Numbered from the stretch's first letter, positions 46,468 through 57,894 are shown. The stretch: DNA of 64,000 nt from an uncultured Sphingomonadaceae bacterium (GCA_947499975.1 CANMQE010000004.1:113036-177035), one strand, 5' to 3'. The notes: a model not told the origin generated them from the letters alone. Numbers and translations are program-made.

Positions 46468-46974
46468 ATGAACACCGGAACCCAGATGATCGAGGAAAGC
46501 CACGATGCGGCTCCGGTAGAGATGCTGGCTGCCCTGTTCGAAGCGCACGGCTGGGCAACCGAGCAGGTGGGTGAGGAAGAGGTTTGCGTCGAGATTCCCG
46601 GCGCCTGGACGGCCTATCAGGTGCGCGGCATCTGGCGTACGGAAGACAAGGTCCTGCAAATCCTCTGCCTGCCCGATATCCGCGTGGCCGAGGGAAAGCG
46701 TGGCGAAGCGCAGGAATTGCTCTCTCGCATCAACGAGCAGCTATGGCTGGGCCATTTCGACATGTGGTCGCAGGGCGGCATCATCCTCTACCGCCACGGC
46801 CTGATGCTGGGCGATGACGGAATGCTCAGCCTCGACATGGCACAACTGGCCATCGATACCGCTATCGCCGAATGCGACCGCTTCTATCCCGCTTTCCAGT
46901 TCGTGCTGTGGGGCGACAAAAGTCCGGTCGATGCGCTGGATGCCGCTTTGGTGGATGCAGCCGGCGAAGCTTGA
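46468..46974 (+). CDS. YbjN domain-containing protein
   Basis: A 168-residue cytosolic protein of the YbjN family (related to type III secretion chaperone-like folds). Sequence landmarks are the opening PVEMLAALFEAHGW, the middle strand series AWTAYQVRGIWRTEDKVLQI, and a C-terminal segment ending AECDRFYPAFQFVLWG, which is the usual YbjN close. Function in the family is unclear; effects on motility and stress have been reported for E. coli YbjN. I used the ATG at 46468; an ATG at 46486 is possible. It lies 31 bases upstream of proC and is probably co-transcribed. Confidence 0.82.
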   Translation: MNTGTQMIEESHDAAPVEMLAALFEAHGWATEQVGEEEVCVEIPGAWTAYQVRGIWRTEDKVLQILCLPDIRVAEGKRGEAQELLSRINEQLWLGHFDMWSQGGIILYRHGLMLGDDGMLSLDMAQLAIDTAIAECDRFYPAFQFVLWGDKSPVDALDAALVDAAGEA

Positions 46975-47005
46975 TTTCGCCGCGCAAGGTGCCAAGTGCA
47001 TCAGC

Positions 47006-47806
47006 ATGACATACGAATCCATATTGATGATCGGTTGCGGCAACATGGCCGGAGCCATGCTCGAAGGTTGGCTGAAGGGCGGCGTTCCTGCCAGCACCTT
47101 CACCGTGATGGACCCGAAGCGCGAAAGCCTGCCGGGCGATATTCCCGTTATGCGCGACCTGCCCGAGGAAGGCACGTTCGATGCCGTCCTGCTGGGGGTG
47201 AAGCCGCAGATGCTGGGCGATGTCGCGCCGCAGTTGCAGAAGCTCGTCGGTCCGCAGACCACTATTCTTTCCATCCTTGCCGGCGTGCAGCTCGATACGC
47301 TGGAAAGCAATTTCCCGACGGCTGGCGCCAATGTCCGCGTGATGCCGAACCTCGCCGTGTCTCTGGGCAAGGCTCCTGTCGCGCTGGCAGAGCAGGGACT
47401 GGACGAGCAGGGACGGAGCGACCTGCACGATTTCATGGCGCATCTGGGCACGCCAAGCTGGGTGGGCGAAGATCGCTTCGATCTCGTCACCGCGCTGGCG
47501 GGAAGCGGGCCTGGCTTCGTCTATCGTTTCATCGACGCGCTGAAGGTGGCAGCCACGCAGCTGGGGCTGGAAGAGGCGCAGGCGCGCGAACTCGCGATAG
47601 CGATGACGGAAGGCGCATCGGCGCTGGCTTCGCAGTCGGAGCACGATCCGGGCAAGCTCGCTGACATGGTGGCCTCCCCCGGCGGCGTGACGCGCAAGGG
47701 GCTGGATGTGCTGGATGAAGACCAGGCGATGGTGTCGCTGATGACGAATTGTCTTCGTGCAGCGCGCGATCGCAGCGTCGAAATGGCTGAGGAAGCCCGC
47801 AAATAA
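47006..47806 (+). CDS. proC: Pyrroline-5-carboxylate reductase
   Basis: Last step of proline synthesis: NADPH reduction of pyrroline-5-carboxylate. From the ATG at 47006 it has 266 residues. The Rossmann start LMIGCGNMAGAMLEGWL, the central MPNLAVSLGKAP segment and the C-terminal signature TALAGSGPGFVYRFIDAL followed by ASPGGVTRKGLDVL are all as in ProC. proB lies 3.3 kb downstream on the same strand, separated by unrelated genes; proA is not in the window. Confidence 0.95.
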   Translation: MTYESILMIGCGNMAGAMLEGWLKGGVPASTFTVMDPKRESLPGDIPVMRDLPEEGTFDAVLLGVKPQMLGDVAPQLQKLVGPQTTILSILAGVQLDTLESNFPTAGANVRVMPNLAVSLGKAPVALAEQGLDEQGRSDLHDFMAHLGTPSWVGEDRFDLVTALAGSGPGFVYRFIDALKVAATQLGLEEAQARELAIAMTEGASALASQSEHDPGKLADMVASPGGVTRKGLDVLDEDQAMVSLMTNCLRAARDRSVEMAEEARK

Positions 47807-47935
47807 GCGGTATTCACGGTTAACCGATAAAAGGGCGAAACCATCCGGTTTCTCTTGAAAATTGCGCCCGATATGCCGATATTGGCGCTAATCCGGTCCG
47901 CTGAGTGAGACCGGGCCAAAGGAGTTTTGCAAGAA

Positions 47936-48715
47936 ATGGCAAATTGGAACGACAACCGTACGAGCCGTCAGGGCTTCGGTGTGTCGCCGAGCCAGACGGG
48001 TGATGTCGCTGGCCGCACGACCTTCGACGTAGGCCTGCGCAAGCACATGCTCTCGATCTACAACTACATGGCATCGGGCGTATTGCTCACCGGCGTCGTG
48101 GCGCTGCTCACCGCGCGCTCCGGCCTGGCGGTGCAGTTCGCGCAGGGGCCGCTGATGTGGATCGTCGCACTTTCGCCGCTCGCCATCGTGTTCGCGATGA
48201 GCTTTGGCCGTGACAAGTTCTCCACCGCAACGCTGCAGGCGATGTTCTGGGGCTTTGCGGTGCTGATGGGTCTTTCGCTCTCGACGATCTTCCTCGTCTA
48301 TACCGGTGCCTCGATCGCGCTGACGTTCTTTGCCACGGCAGGTGCGTTCGCTGGTCTCAGCCTGTTCGGCTACACCACGAAGAAGGACATCTCCGGCTGG
48401 GGATCCTTCCTTATCATGGGCGTAATCGGGCTGATCATCGCATCGCTGCTGAACGCTTTCCTGATCGGTTCGCCCGGTCTTGAACTGGCGATCTCCGCGC
48501 TTGGTGTGCTGATCTTCGCAGGTCTCACGGCTTACGACACCCAGCGCCTGAAGCAGGAATATCTTGCCATCCAGCAAGTGAAGATGAGCAACCCTTCGGC
48601 AGCCGCGGCTTTCCCGATGGGCAAGATGGTGGTGATGGGCGCGCTGTCGCTCTATCTCGACTTCATCAACATGTTCCTCTTCCTGCTGCGCTTCATGGGT
48701 GCGAGCCGCGAATAG
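47936..48715 (+). CDS. Bax inhibitor-1/YccA family membrane protein
   Basis: A 259-residue integral membrane protein with seven hydrophobic helices spanning about residues 45-255, preceded by a hydrophilic Gln/Asn/Ser-rich N-terminus. The family (BI-1, YccA, YbhL) includes pH-sensitive calcium leak channels and modulators of FtsH. The characteristic segment FAGLTAYDTQRLKQEY, with the conserved Asp in the sixth helix region, is present, as is the late LYLDFINMFLFLLRFMG. The ATG at 47936 is used; a TTG nine bases upstream is possible. A hairpin terminator follows. Confidence 0.93.
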   Translation: MANWNDNRTSRQGFGVSPSQTGDVAGRTTFDVGLRKHMLSIYNYMASGVLLTGVVALLTARSGLAVQFAQGPLMWIVALSPLAIVFAMSFGRDKFSTATLQAMFWGFAVLMGLSLSTIFLVYTGASIALTFFATAGAFAGLSLFGYTTKKDISGWGSFLIMGVIGLIIASLLNAFLIGSPGLELAISALGVLIFAGLTAYDTQRLKQEYLAIQQVKMSNPSAAAAFPMGKMVVMGALSLYLDFINMFLFLLRFMGASRE

Positions 48716-48761
48716 GACCGGCCGGAAGGCGCCTGTTTCGGCAGGATGAATCAATAACAGG

Positions 48762-48797
48762 ATGCCCGGAGTGCAAATGTGCATTCCGGGCATTTTC
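48762..48797 (+). terminator. Intrinsic terminator after the BI-1 family gene
   Basis: ATGCCCGGAGTGCA (48762-48775) pairs with TGCATTCCGGGCAT (48780-48793) with one G-T wobble and a four-base loop, followed by TTTTCTTT. It separates this gene from the proline-rich lipoprotein gene. Confidence 0.9.
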
Positions 48798-48885
48798 TTT
48801 GCCAGATCATGCAGCTAGAGCAGTTTCAAATAAACCGCGGCCGTAACGGAACAATTGCGGCACGAGAGGGATTTATCGCAACACC

Positions 48886-49809
48886 ATGAACACTCCACCC
48901 CTTATTATCCGTACGATAACAGCCGCCTGCGGCGTGGCCCTGCTGGCCGCATGCGCAACCCCGCCTCCTCCACCGCCACCGCCGCCGCCCCCGCCGCCGC
49001 CCGCGCCGGTTGTGGAAGCCGTGCCCTATCGCCCGGTGCCGCCGCCACAGGCTGCCTACCGGATGGATATTCCGCAGAAGAACGCGGTCGGCATCCGCGA
49101 GACGGTGAATACGGGTCTCGATACCAATGAGGCGGTCTGGCACTTCCGGTCAGGCTGGAACGTGGCCGCGCTCAATTGTATGCGCGATGTCCACGCGCCC
49201 ATCTTGGATGCCTATGGCCAGATGCTGATCGCGCAGGACGATACGCTGGATACCGCGAATGACGCGCTGGAAAGCGATTTCCAGGATGAGGCGCGGGACC
49301 AGTTGGCAAACGAAGGGGAATCCACTTCGCGCGCCAACGTGCGCCGTGCCGCCATCCGCCTGCGCGAAACGCACTCCACCAGCGTGTATAACTACTTCGC
49401 CTCGCCGGCAGCGCGGGCAAACCTGTGCACCACGGCGCTGGCCGTGGCGAATGACTATCTGGCCGGTCCGCCGGAAGATTTCACGCAGTTCGCACTGACC
49501 GGATTGCAGCGTTACGAGATGGCTTTCGAGCAGTTCTACACCCGGTATGAGCAGTACCAGCTTGCATCCAGCGAGTGGGATGCGCGTTGGGGCGATCAAT
49601 ACGGCTATTCGCAGCCGGGCTGGGTTGCCCTTTATGGCACGCCGCAGCAGCAGCGTGACGCGGGCGTGGCGGTACAGGGCTACGTGCCTGAAGACACGGT
49701 GGGGGTTCCCGATACCGAAACAGGGGCGCTGATCCCGGTTATCGCGGTGGACGACAGCGCGGCTAACACTCCCGTGGTTCAGCCGCTGCCGAACGATGCG
49801 CAGGAGTGA
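48886..49809 (+). CDS. Lipoprotein with a 14-proline run, function unknown
   Basis: A 307-residue predicted lipoprotein: signal ending in LLAAC (Cys about 23), then directly a run of 14 consecutive prolines (about 26-39) as a rigid spacer. The remaining 260 residues are folded, largely helical, and contain several Tyr/Gln-rich stretches (YEMAFEQFYTRYEQYQLASS). Two cysteines occur (LNCMRD and NLCTTA), possibly a disulfide. I do not recognise the domain. Translation of the proline run should need elongation factor P. It is flanked by terminators on both sides and is therefore a single gene. Confidence 0.7.
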   Translation: MNTPPLIIRTITAACGVALLAACATPPPPPPPPPPPPPPAPVVEAVPYRPVPPPQAAYRMDIPQKNAVGIRETVNTGLDTNEAVWHFRSGWNVAALNCMRDVHAPILDAYGQMLIAQDDTLDTANDALESDFQDEARDQLANEGESTSRANVRRAAIRLRETHSTSVYNYFASPAARANLCTTALAVANDYLAGPPEDFTQFALTGLQRYEMAFEQFYTRYEQYQLASSEWDARWGDQYGYSQPGWVALYGTPQQQRDAGVAVQGYVPEDTVGVPDTETGALIPVIAVDDSAANTPVVQPLPNDAQE

Positions 49810-49866
49810 CCGTTCGCCCGGCAGGCTGATCTCGCCTTCCCGCAAACACTGATTGCCAGTAAGATT

Positions 49867-49901
49867 GCGCTCGCTTCCACGGGATATCTGGAAGCGGGCG
49901 C
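49867..49901 (+). terminator. Hairpin after the proline-rich lipoprotein gene
   Basis: GCGCTCGCTTCCA (49867-49879) pairs with TGGAAGCGGGCGC (49889-49901) with one G-T wobble and a nine-base loop. Only ATTCTTG follows, a weak U tract, so it may act as an intrinsic terminator or as a stable 3' end. It lies in the 166-base gap before obgE. Confidence 0.6.
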
Positions 49902-49966
49902 ATTCTTGATGGGGCCATCATGGCGATCAAAAACAATTGATGCGTCCTGACACCAAAAACGTCTAA

Positions 49967-51040
<1,074 letters not shown>

Positions 51041-51078
51041 GCTAGCATCGCGGGCGTAGATTTCCTATCTGCCCGCCC

Positions 51079-52212
51079 ATGCCTATTGAGAAACTAGACG
51101 ACTTTCGCGATCCCGAAATCTGCCGCCGGCTTGTCATCAAGATCGGCAGCGCCCTGCTGGTGGACGGTGCCGGGCAGGTGCGCACCGAATGGCTGCGAAC
51201 CATCGTCAATGAAATCGTCACCGCGCAGGAACGCGGCCAGGAAGTGGTCGTGGTCAGCTCCGGTTCGATTGCCATTGGCGCAAAGCAGCTGGGATTTACT
51301 CATGGTGGCCGACGCACGCTGGCCGAGGCGCAGGCCTCCGCATCGGTTGGCCAGATCTCGCTCGCATCGACCTGGTCAAGCCTGCTTACGGAACGCAAGC
51401 TGGTGGCCGCGCAATTGCTGCTGACGCTGGACGATTTCGAACATCGCCGCCGCTACCTCAACATTTCGGCCACCTTGCGGCGTCTCCTGAAGTCCGAAGT
51501 GGTGCCGGTGGTGAACGAGAATGACACCATTTCCACCGGTGAGATCCGCTTCGGCGATAACGACAGGCTGGCTGCCCGCGTGGCGCAGGCCTGCGATGCC
51601 GACGGCGTGATCCTGCTGACCGATGTGGACGGCCTTTACGACCGTCACCCGGACGACCCCGAGGCCGAACGGCTGGGAGAGGTGCGCGGCGTGACCGACG
51701 AGATCCACGCGATGGCTGACGGCGGATCGGGTTCCGGCCTGGGTTCGGGCGGCATGACGGCAAAGCTGCTGGCCGCCGAGATCGCGGAGCGCGCCGGTAT
51801 CGCACTTGCCATCATGGATGGCTCGCATGAAATGCCCATGGCCCGCGCGCTTGCCGGGCAGACAGGCACGCTGTTCCTGCCCAAGCGGGAAGACAGCGGA
51901 CGTCGCGCATGGATCGGTGGCCGTATGCGCTTCAACGGGGCGCTGACGGTGGACGATGGCTGCGTGGAAGCCTTGCAGAAGGGCAGAAGCGTTCTGGCCG
52001 CCGGTATCCTGAAGGTGGAAGGCGAGTTCGAGAGAGGCGACATCCTGCCGGTCTACGATGAGAACCGTCGCATGATTGCCAAGGGCGTGGTGGAATACGA
52101 CTGGTCCGATGTCGTTTCCATCCGCGGCCATTCGAGCGAGGAGCACGAGGATATTCTCGGCCATACGCCGCGCTCGGCGGTGATCCACAGGGATCATCTG
52201 GTCCTGCTATGA
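51079..52212 (+). CDS. proB: Glutamate 5-kinase
   Basis: First step of proline synthesis, phosphorylating glutamate; feedback-inhibited by proline. The 377 residues comprise the amino acid kinase domain (about 1-260: VIKIGSALLVDGAG, VVVSSGSIAIG, VVNENDTIST, LLTDVDGLY) and a C-terminal PUA domain (about 280-370). Gly-rich GSGSGLGSGGMTAKL is the usual ATP/regulatory loop. It overlaps the next gene by four bases (ATGA). proA, normally a partner, is absent here. Confidence 0.97.
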   Translation: MPIEKLDDFRDPEICRRLVIKIGSALLVDGAGQVRTEWLRTIVNEIVTAQERGQEVVVVSSGSIAIGAKQLGFTHGGRRTLAEAQASASVGQISLASTWSSLLTERKLVAAQLLLTLDDFEHRRRYLNISATLRRLLKSEVVPVVNENDTISTGEIRFGDNDRLAARVAQACDADGVILLTDVDGLYDRHPDDPEAERLGEVRGVTDEIHAMADGGSGSGLGSGGMTAKLLAAEIAERAGIALAIMDGSHEMPMARALAGQTGTLFLPKREDSGRRAWIGGRMRFNGALTVDDGCVEALQKGRSVLAAGILKVEGEFERGDILPVYDENRRMIAKGVVEYDWSDVVSIRGHSSEEHEDILGHTPRSAVIHRDHLVLL

Positions 52213-53117
52213 TCGTTGCCGTCACGGGCGGCACGGGCTTTGTCGGCCAGGCCGTTCTGGATGCGGCCGGTTCTGCCGGTCTGTCAATTAAGGCGCTGAC
52301 CCGCCGCGATCAGGACGAACGCGAGGGCGTGGAATGGGTTCGCGGCGATCTTTCCGCGAACGATGCATTGCTCAGCCTTGCTCGCGACGCTGACGCCGTG
52401 GTGCATATCGCGGGGGTGGTGAACGCGCCCGATACCCAAGGGTTCGTGGATGGCAATGTCACCGGCACGCAAGCCGTTGTCGAGGCCGCACGCACCGCCG
52501 GAGTGAAGCGGTTCGTTCACGTATCATCGCTGGCCGCGCGGGAACCGGGTCTGTCAGATTACGGCCATTCAAAGCGTCTTTCGGAAGAAGTCGTGCAGAC
52601 CAGCGGACTGGACTGGACCATCGTGCGTCCACCAGCCGTTTATGGGCCCCGCGACACCGATATTTTCGAACTTTTCAAGGCCGCGCGCTGGGGCGTCGTA
52701 CCCATGCCGCCGCCGGGCCGCGCGTCCATCATCCACGTCGATGACCTTGCAGGTTTGCTGCTGACGCTGGCCAAACCCATCGAGGCTGCCAGTGCACGCA
52801 TCTTCGAACCTGACGACGGGCTCGAAGGCGGCTGGTCGCATGGCGAACTGGCGCGTGCCATCGGGGAGGCGATGGGCCGCCGGGTATGGGCGCCGAACGT
52901 GCCGCGTTCCATATTGCTGGGTGCTGCCCGCATTGACCGGGCGCTTCGCGGCGCAAAAGCCAAGCTCACGCCAGACAGGGCCAGCTACATGGTGCATCCC
53001 GATTGGGTGAGCGAACCAGGCCGCGCTGTTCCCCACGGGCTCTGGGCCGCGCAAGTCAAAACGCGGCAGGGGCTGGCCGACACGGCAAAATGGTATCGCG
53101 GGCAAGGTTGGCTGTAA
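52209..53117 (+). CDS. Extended/atypical SDR NAD(P)-binding protein
   Basis: A 302-residue member of the NAD-dependent epimerase/dehydratase superfamily. The N-terminal VTGGTGFVGQ (5-14) binds NAD(P), and YGHSK (about 118-122) is the YxxxK pair. The combination resembles the NDUFA9-like and nucleoside-sugar-epimerase-like groups, so it could be a structural nucleotide-binding protein or an enzyme of unknown substrate. Start is ATG, overlapping the proB stop (ATGA), so translation is coupled. The C-terminal third contains the mobile sequence SYMVHPDWV. Confidence 0.85.
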   Translation: MIVAVTGGTGFVGQAVLDAAGSAGLSIKALTRRDQDEREGVEWVRGDLSANDALLSLARDADAVVHIAGVVNAPDTQGFVDGNVTGTQAVVEAARTAGVKRFVHVSSLAAREPGLSDYGHSKRLSEEVVQTSGLDWTIVRPPAVYGPRDTDIFELFKAARWGVVPMPPPGRASIIHVDDLAGLLLTLAKPIEAASARIFEPDDGLEGGWSHGELARAIGEAMGRRVWAPNVPRSILLGAARIDRALRGAKAKLTPDRASYMVHPDWVSEPGRAVPHGLWAAQVKTRQGLADTAKWYRGQGWL

Positions 53118-53233
53118 GATACGCCGGAAAGTTAACGCGCGGGCTTGCGCTGTTATCCTCTCGCGTTATTTTGCTTGGCACCGGTTTGCGGTAACTCTTC
53201 TGCGGGGTCGGAAGAGCCAAGGGGGGAAACACT

Positions 53234-53725
53234 ATGGCAAGACGCGTAAAGCCCGTCTCGCGGCGATCCTTCGTCGCACTTGTAAGTGGCGGTCTTGCCG
53301 CGACGATGATCGGTTCGCCTGCCACAGCGCAGCGCACGGGGCGCACGGACAGCGATCCGGGTGACGAGGTCGGCCATGGCCGCACCGGGCACACCGATAG
53401 CGATCCGAACGACAGGGCAGGGCACGGCCGCACTGGGATGACCGATGCCGATTCCAACGATCGGGCGCAATACGGGCGCGGCAGCAACCGCCGCAGCGGA
53501 GTGACGGATTCCGATCCGAACGATTACGTAGGCAATGGCCGTGGCTCGGGCATCACCGATTCAGACAGCGGCAGCAATGCCGACACATCCGGCAGGGGAC
53601 GCGGCGAGAACACCGGCTATACCGATAGCGACCCCAAGGATCGCAGCGGCCAGGGACGCAGCGGCGTTACCGATTCCGATGATTCGGACAGGGCCAATTA
53701 CGGGCGCGGTCGCGGAAGCGGCTGA
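53234..53725 (+). CDS. Tat-exported TDSD-repeat protein, function unknown
   Basis: A 163-residue protein with a twin-arginine signal: SRRSFVA (9-15) followed by a hydrophobic core and cleavage near ATA-Q (32). The mature part consists almost wholly of about seven repeats of TDSDPNDxxGxGRxG, beginning at residues 38, 54, 70, 91, 108, 130 and 146 (spacing 16, 16, 21, 17, 22, 16). The D-x-D-x-x-D core resembles calcium-binding loops such as thrombospondin type 3 units, but the Gly-Arg half is different. SD AAGGGGGG precedes the ATG. A JmjC-type oxygenase gene follows 68 bases later with no terminator that I can see, so it may act on these repeats before export. Confidence 0.7.
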   Translation: MARRVKPVSRRSFVALVSGGLAATMIGSPATAQRTGRTDSDPGDEVGHGRTGHTDSDPNDRAGHGRTGMTDADSNDRAQYGRGSNRRSGVTDSDPNDYVGNGRGSGITDSDSGSNADTSGRGRGENTGYTDSDPKDRSGQGRSGVTDSDDSDRANYGRGRGSG

Positions 53726-53793
53726 ACCGATCCTGTAATCCGGCGCGATTGAACTGGTCGGTACAATCCGGCTCTCTTGCCTGAGGTGTATTG

Positions 53794-54996
53794 ATGACGA
53801 CCCGGATCCATTCGCCATCCGCAGGCGACGCTTTGCAGATGCTGATCGCGCCGCTCTCGCCAGAGGCATTCTTCCGCGATCATTACGAGAAGGCGTTCTT
53901 TCATAGCACCACGGTCCATCCAGAAATGGGCTCGCTACTGAGTATCGACCGTATCGACGAGATCATTGCCGACAGCGAATTGCCCGCATCTGCGATTGCG
54001 ATGGCGAAATCGGGCCAGTCCATCGACCAGGCGGAATATACCTTTGCCAATGGCGTGGTGGATCGCGGCGCGGTGCTGGACTGTTTTCGCGACGGGGCGA
54101 CGATCATTCTGCCGCAACTGCATTTTGCCGATGGAAAGCTCTACGAATTCTGCCTCTCGCTGGAGCGGGCCTTCGGCGCGCGCACGCAGACCAATATCTA
54201 CATGACCCCGCCCGGCGAACACGGTTTCGGCGTGCATTACGACGATCACGATGTGTTCGTGTTGCAGGTGGCCGGTGCCAAGGACTGGGAAATCTACGGG
54301 AAACGCGAAACCCTGCCGTATCGCGGCGAGGGATTTCGCAAGGACCGAGACGATCCCGGTGAATTGAACGAAAGCTTCGTTCTCGAAACCGGCCAGTGTC
54401 TCTACGTTCCGCGCGGTACTGCCCATCGGGCGCTGACGCATGGCGATGAGCCCAGCCTGCACATCACCGTCGGTATCCTGGTGCAGACATGGGCGGATTT
54501 CATGCTGGAAGCCGTGGCAGAGGCCAGCCTGCGTATTCCCGAAATGCGCCAGTCGCTTCCGCGAGACCTGTTCTTCGATCAGGGCAACGCTGCCGCGCAC
54601 CGCACAGAGTTCAAGCGCCTGGCAAAGGCCATCGGTAATGGCGCCAGCTTCGATGCGACGCTGGCGGCCTTCTCCGGCAATTTCGTGCGCACGCAGGGTG
54701 GGCGGGTGCGTGGTGGACTTAACGCGCTCTGCACGCCCATCGATGACGATGATCGCTTCAGCGTTCGCCCGCACATCGTCTATGCGTTCGAGGATGCGAC
54801 GGAGGATGGCGCAGAGGGCCGACAGATCGTGCTGGCGGGGGCCAGCCTGCCGCTATCCGGCAATCTCGCAGACCAGTTGCAGCAGCAGATTGCTGCCGGA
54901 TCGCTGGCGAAGGCGGATTTCACCGTGGATGACGGCGATGAACTCGACGACGTTATCGGGTCGCTCGTCGCCTACGGCCTGCTGGTGCGGGACTGA
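53794..54996 (+). CDS. JmjC/cupin-type 2-oxoglutarate oxygenase
   Basis: A 400-residue Fe(II)/2-oxoglutarate-dependent oxygenase, similar to ribosomal oxygenases (YcfD/RoxA type). Metal ligands are H148 and D150 in VHYDDHD and H211 in VPRGTAHRAL; strands around NIYMTPPGEHGFG and DWEIYGKR form the double-stranded beta-helix. A C-terminal winged-helix-like part is rich in Asp (DDGDELDDVIGSLV). ATG at 53794 has GAGG seven bases upstream. Bacterial relatives hydroxylate Arg of ribosomal protein L16, so a ribosomal target is the default; the neighbouring TDSD-repeat gene suggests another possibility. Confidence 0.85.
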   Translation: MTTRIHSPSAGDALQMLIAPLSPEAFFRDHYEKAFFHSTTVHPEMGSLLSIDRIDEIIADSELPASAIAMAKSGQSIDQAEYTFANGVVDRGAVLDCFRDGATIILPQLHFADGKLYEFCLSLERAFGARTQTNIYMTPPGEHGFGVHYDDHDVFVLQVAGAKDWEIYGKRETLPYRGEGFRKDRDDPGELNESFVLETGQCLYVPRGTAHRALTHGDEPSLHITVGILVQTWADFMLEAVAEASLRIPEMRQSLPRDLFFDQGNAAAHRTEFKRLAKAIGNGASFDATLAAFSGNFVRTQGGRVRGGLNALCTPIDDDDRFSVRPHIVYAFEDATEDGAEGRQIVLAGASLPLSGNLADQLQQQIAAGSLAKADFTVDDGDELDDVIGSLVAYGLLVRD

Positions 54997-55006
54997 CGCA
55001 ACCCGC

Positions 55007-55804
55007 CTACAGGAAGGGTTCGTAACCCGGCGGCAGATCGCCGTCCTCGTTTTTCGGCACCGTGGTGGAGTGGATGCCGCATTCGGTCTTGTCCCAGCCG
55101 CGCCAGCGCCCGGCGCGCGGATCTTCTCCGGGCAGAACCGTGCTGGTGCAGGGGGAGCACCCTACCGAGGGATAGCCCATCGCTTCCAGCGGGTGGCGCG
55201 GCAGATCGTGCTTTTCGAAGTAGGCGTCCAGATCTTCCTTCGTCCAGTCTCCCAGCGGGTTCACCTTCATCCGGCCCTGCTCGACTTCGAAGCGTGGCAG
55301 GTTCTGGCGGGTGTGGGACTGGAAGGCCTTACGACCGGAAATCCAGCTGTCGAGACTGGCCTTCGCGCGGTTCATCGGTTCCACCTTGCGAATTTCGCAG
55401 CAGCCATCCGGATCGTACGACCAGCGCATTCCCGTCTCATCCTTGCGTTGCAGGGCATCGGGATCGGGCTGCACCACGCTTGCATCGGTGAAGCCGAGCA
55501 GCTCGATCACGTCTTCGCGGTACTTCAGTGTCTCGTCGAACATCTTCAGCGTATCGACGAAGATGATCGGCACATCCTTGTTGGCCTGCGCCACAAGATG
55601 CAGCAGCACGACAGCCTCTGTACCAAAACTGGAAACCACGCCCACGCGGCCAAGGCTGTCCTCGTGCAGCAGTATGCGCAACAGTTCGTCTGCCGCCACG
55701 CCTGCAAAGCGCGCGTTCAGCACATCGGCATCCGCCTGCGTGAAGGCAGGTGCGGTGTCGATCCGGTCCACGTCCCTGTCGATGCGGCGGGCGGCTTCAG
55801 CCAT
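55007..55804 (-). CDS. cysH: Adenylylsulfate (APS) reductase, CysH family
   Basis: Reduces activated sulfate to sulfite. From the ATG at 55804 it has 265 residues. Cys pairs C135-C136 and C216-C219 can bind a 4Fe-4S cluster, and C242 in ECGIH is the catalytic Cys. The CC...CxxC pattern marks the APS-using assimilatory subfamily rather than the cluster-free PAPS reductase of E. coli, so no APS kinase step would be needed. It is the last gene of the sulfur operon and overlaps the upstream DUF934 gene by eight bases. Confidence 0.93.
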   Translation of the reverse strand: MAEAARRIDRDVDRIDTAPAFTQADADVLNARFAGVAADELLRILLHEDSLGRVGVVSSFGTEAVVLLHLVAQANKDVPIIFVDTLKMFDETLKYREDVIELLGFTDASVVQPDPDALQRKDETGMRWSYDPDGCCEIRKVEPMNRAKASLDSWISGRKAFQSHTRQNLPRFEVEQGRMKVNPLGDWTKEDLDAYFEKHDLPRHPLEAMGYPSVGCSPCTSTVLPGEDPRAGRWRGWDKTECGIHSTTVPKNEDGDLPPGYEPFL

Positions 55805-56259
55805 GGCGCAGGTTCCAGATGGGCACGGCATCATCGGCGGCGGACTGGTAGACGTGATCGAAACGCGTCAGCGCGGCGGCGGCATCCTCCTCGTCCAGCG
55901 GGCGTTCCGGCGCGAAGGCATCGAAACCGCAGCGACGCATGTAGCGAAGCTGGTCCACCAGCACATCGCCCACTGCCCGCAGTTCGCCGGTGTAGCCGTG
56001 TTCTCGCAGCAGCCGCGCGGCGGAAAAGCCGCGGCCATCGGTGTGGCTGGGGAAGTTCACTTCGACGAGGCGCAGGCGCGCCATGTGAGGCAGCAGGTCG
56101 CGTGCATCGTCGCCTGGCTCTATGCGCACGGCATCCGCGTCTGCCTGATCGAGAAAGGAATCGACGGTAACAGCAGCGATATCGGCCTGCTCGTCCTCGC
56201 GGAAACGCAGTTGCACATCGTCACGGCCCGTGCCCAAATCGACCGAATTGTGATCAACA

Positions 56260-56267
<8 letters not shown>
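55797..56267 (-). CDS. DUF934 protein of the sulfite reductase operon
   Basis: A 156-residue protein of the DUF934 family, almost always encoded beside sulfite/nitrite reductase genes. Recognisable parts are VNFPSHTDGRGFSAARLLREHGYTGELR (given here in halves at about residues 75-102) and the end AAALTRFDHVYQ. No cofactor motif is visible. The ATG at 56267 overlaps the cysI stop by eight bases and its own stop overlaps cysH, so all three are translationally coupled. A role as an assembly factor or accessory subunit for the reductase is a common suggestion but unproven. Confidence 0.9.

Positions 56268-57894
<1,627 letters not shown>

Noticed and set aside
47837..47852. GAAACC/GGTTTC hairpin after proC
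   Set aside because: A six-base stem with no following T run is too weak to call a terminator.
53330..53722. Possible tandem DNA repeat or CRISPR-like array
   Set aside because: The repeats are codon-diverged coding repeats in one frame with variable spacing and no conserved DNA repeat with unique spacers.
54440..56170. Open frame of 576 codons on the plus strand spanning the end of the JmjC gene and opposite cysH/DUF934
   Set aside because: It runs antisense to two well-supported sulfur genes and has no recognisable domain.
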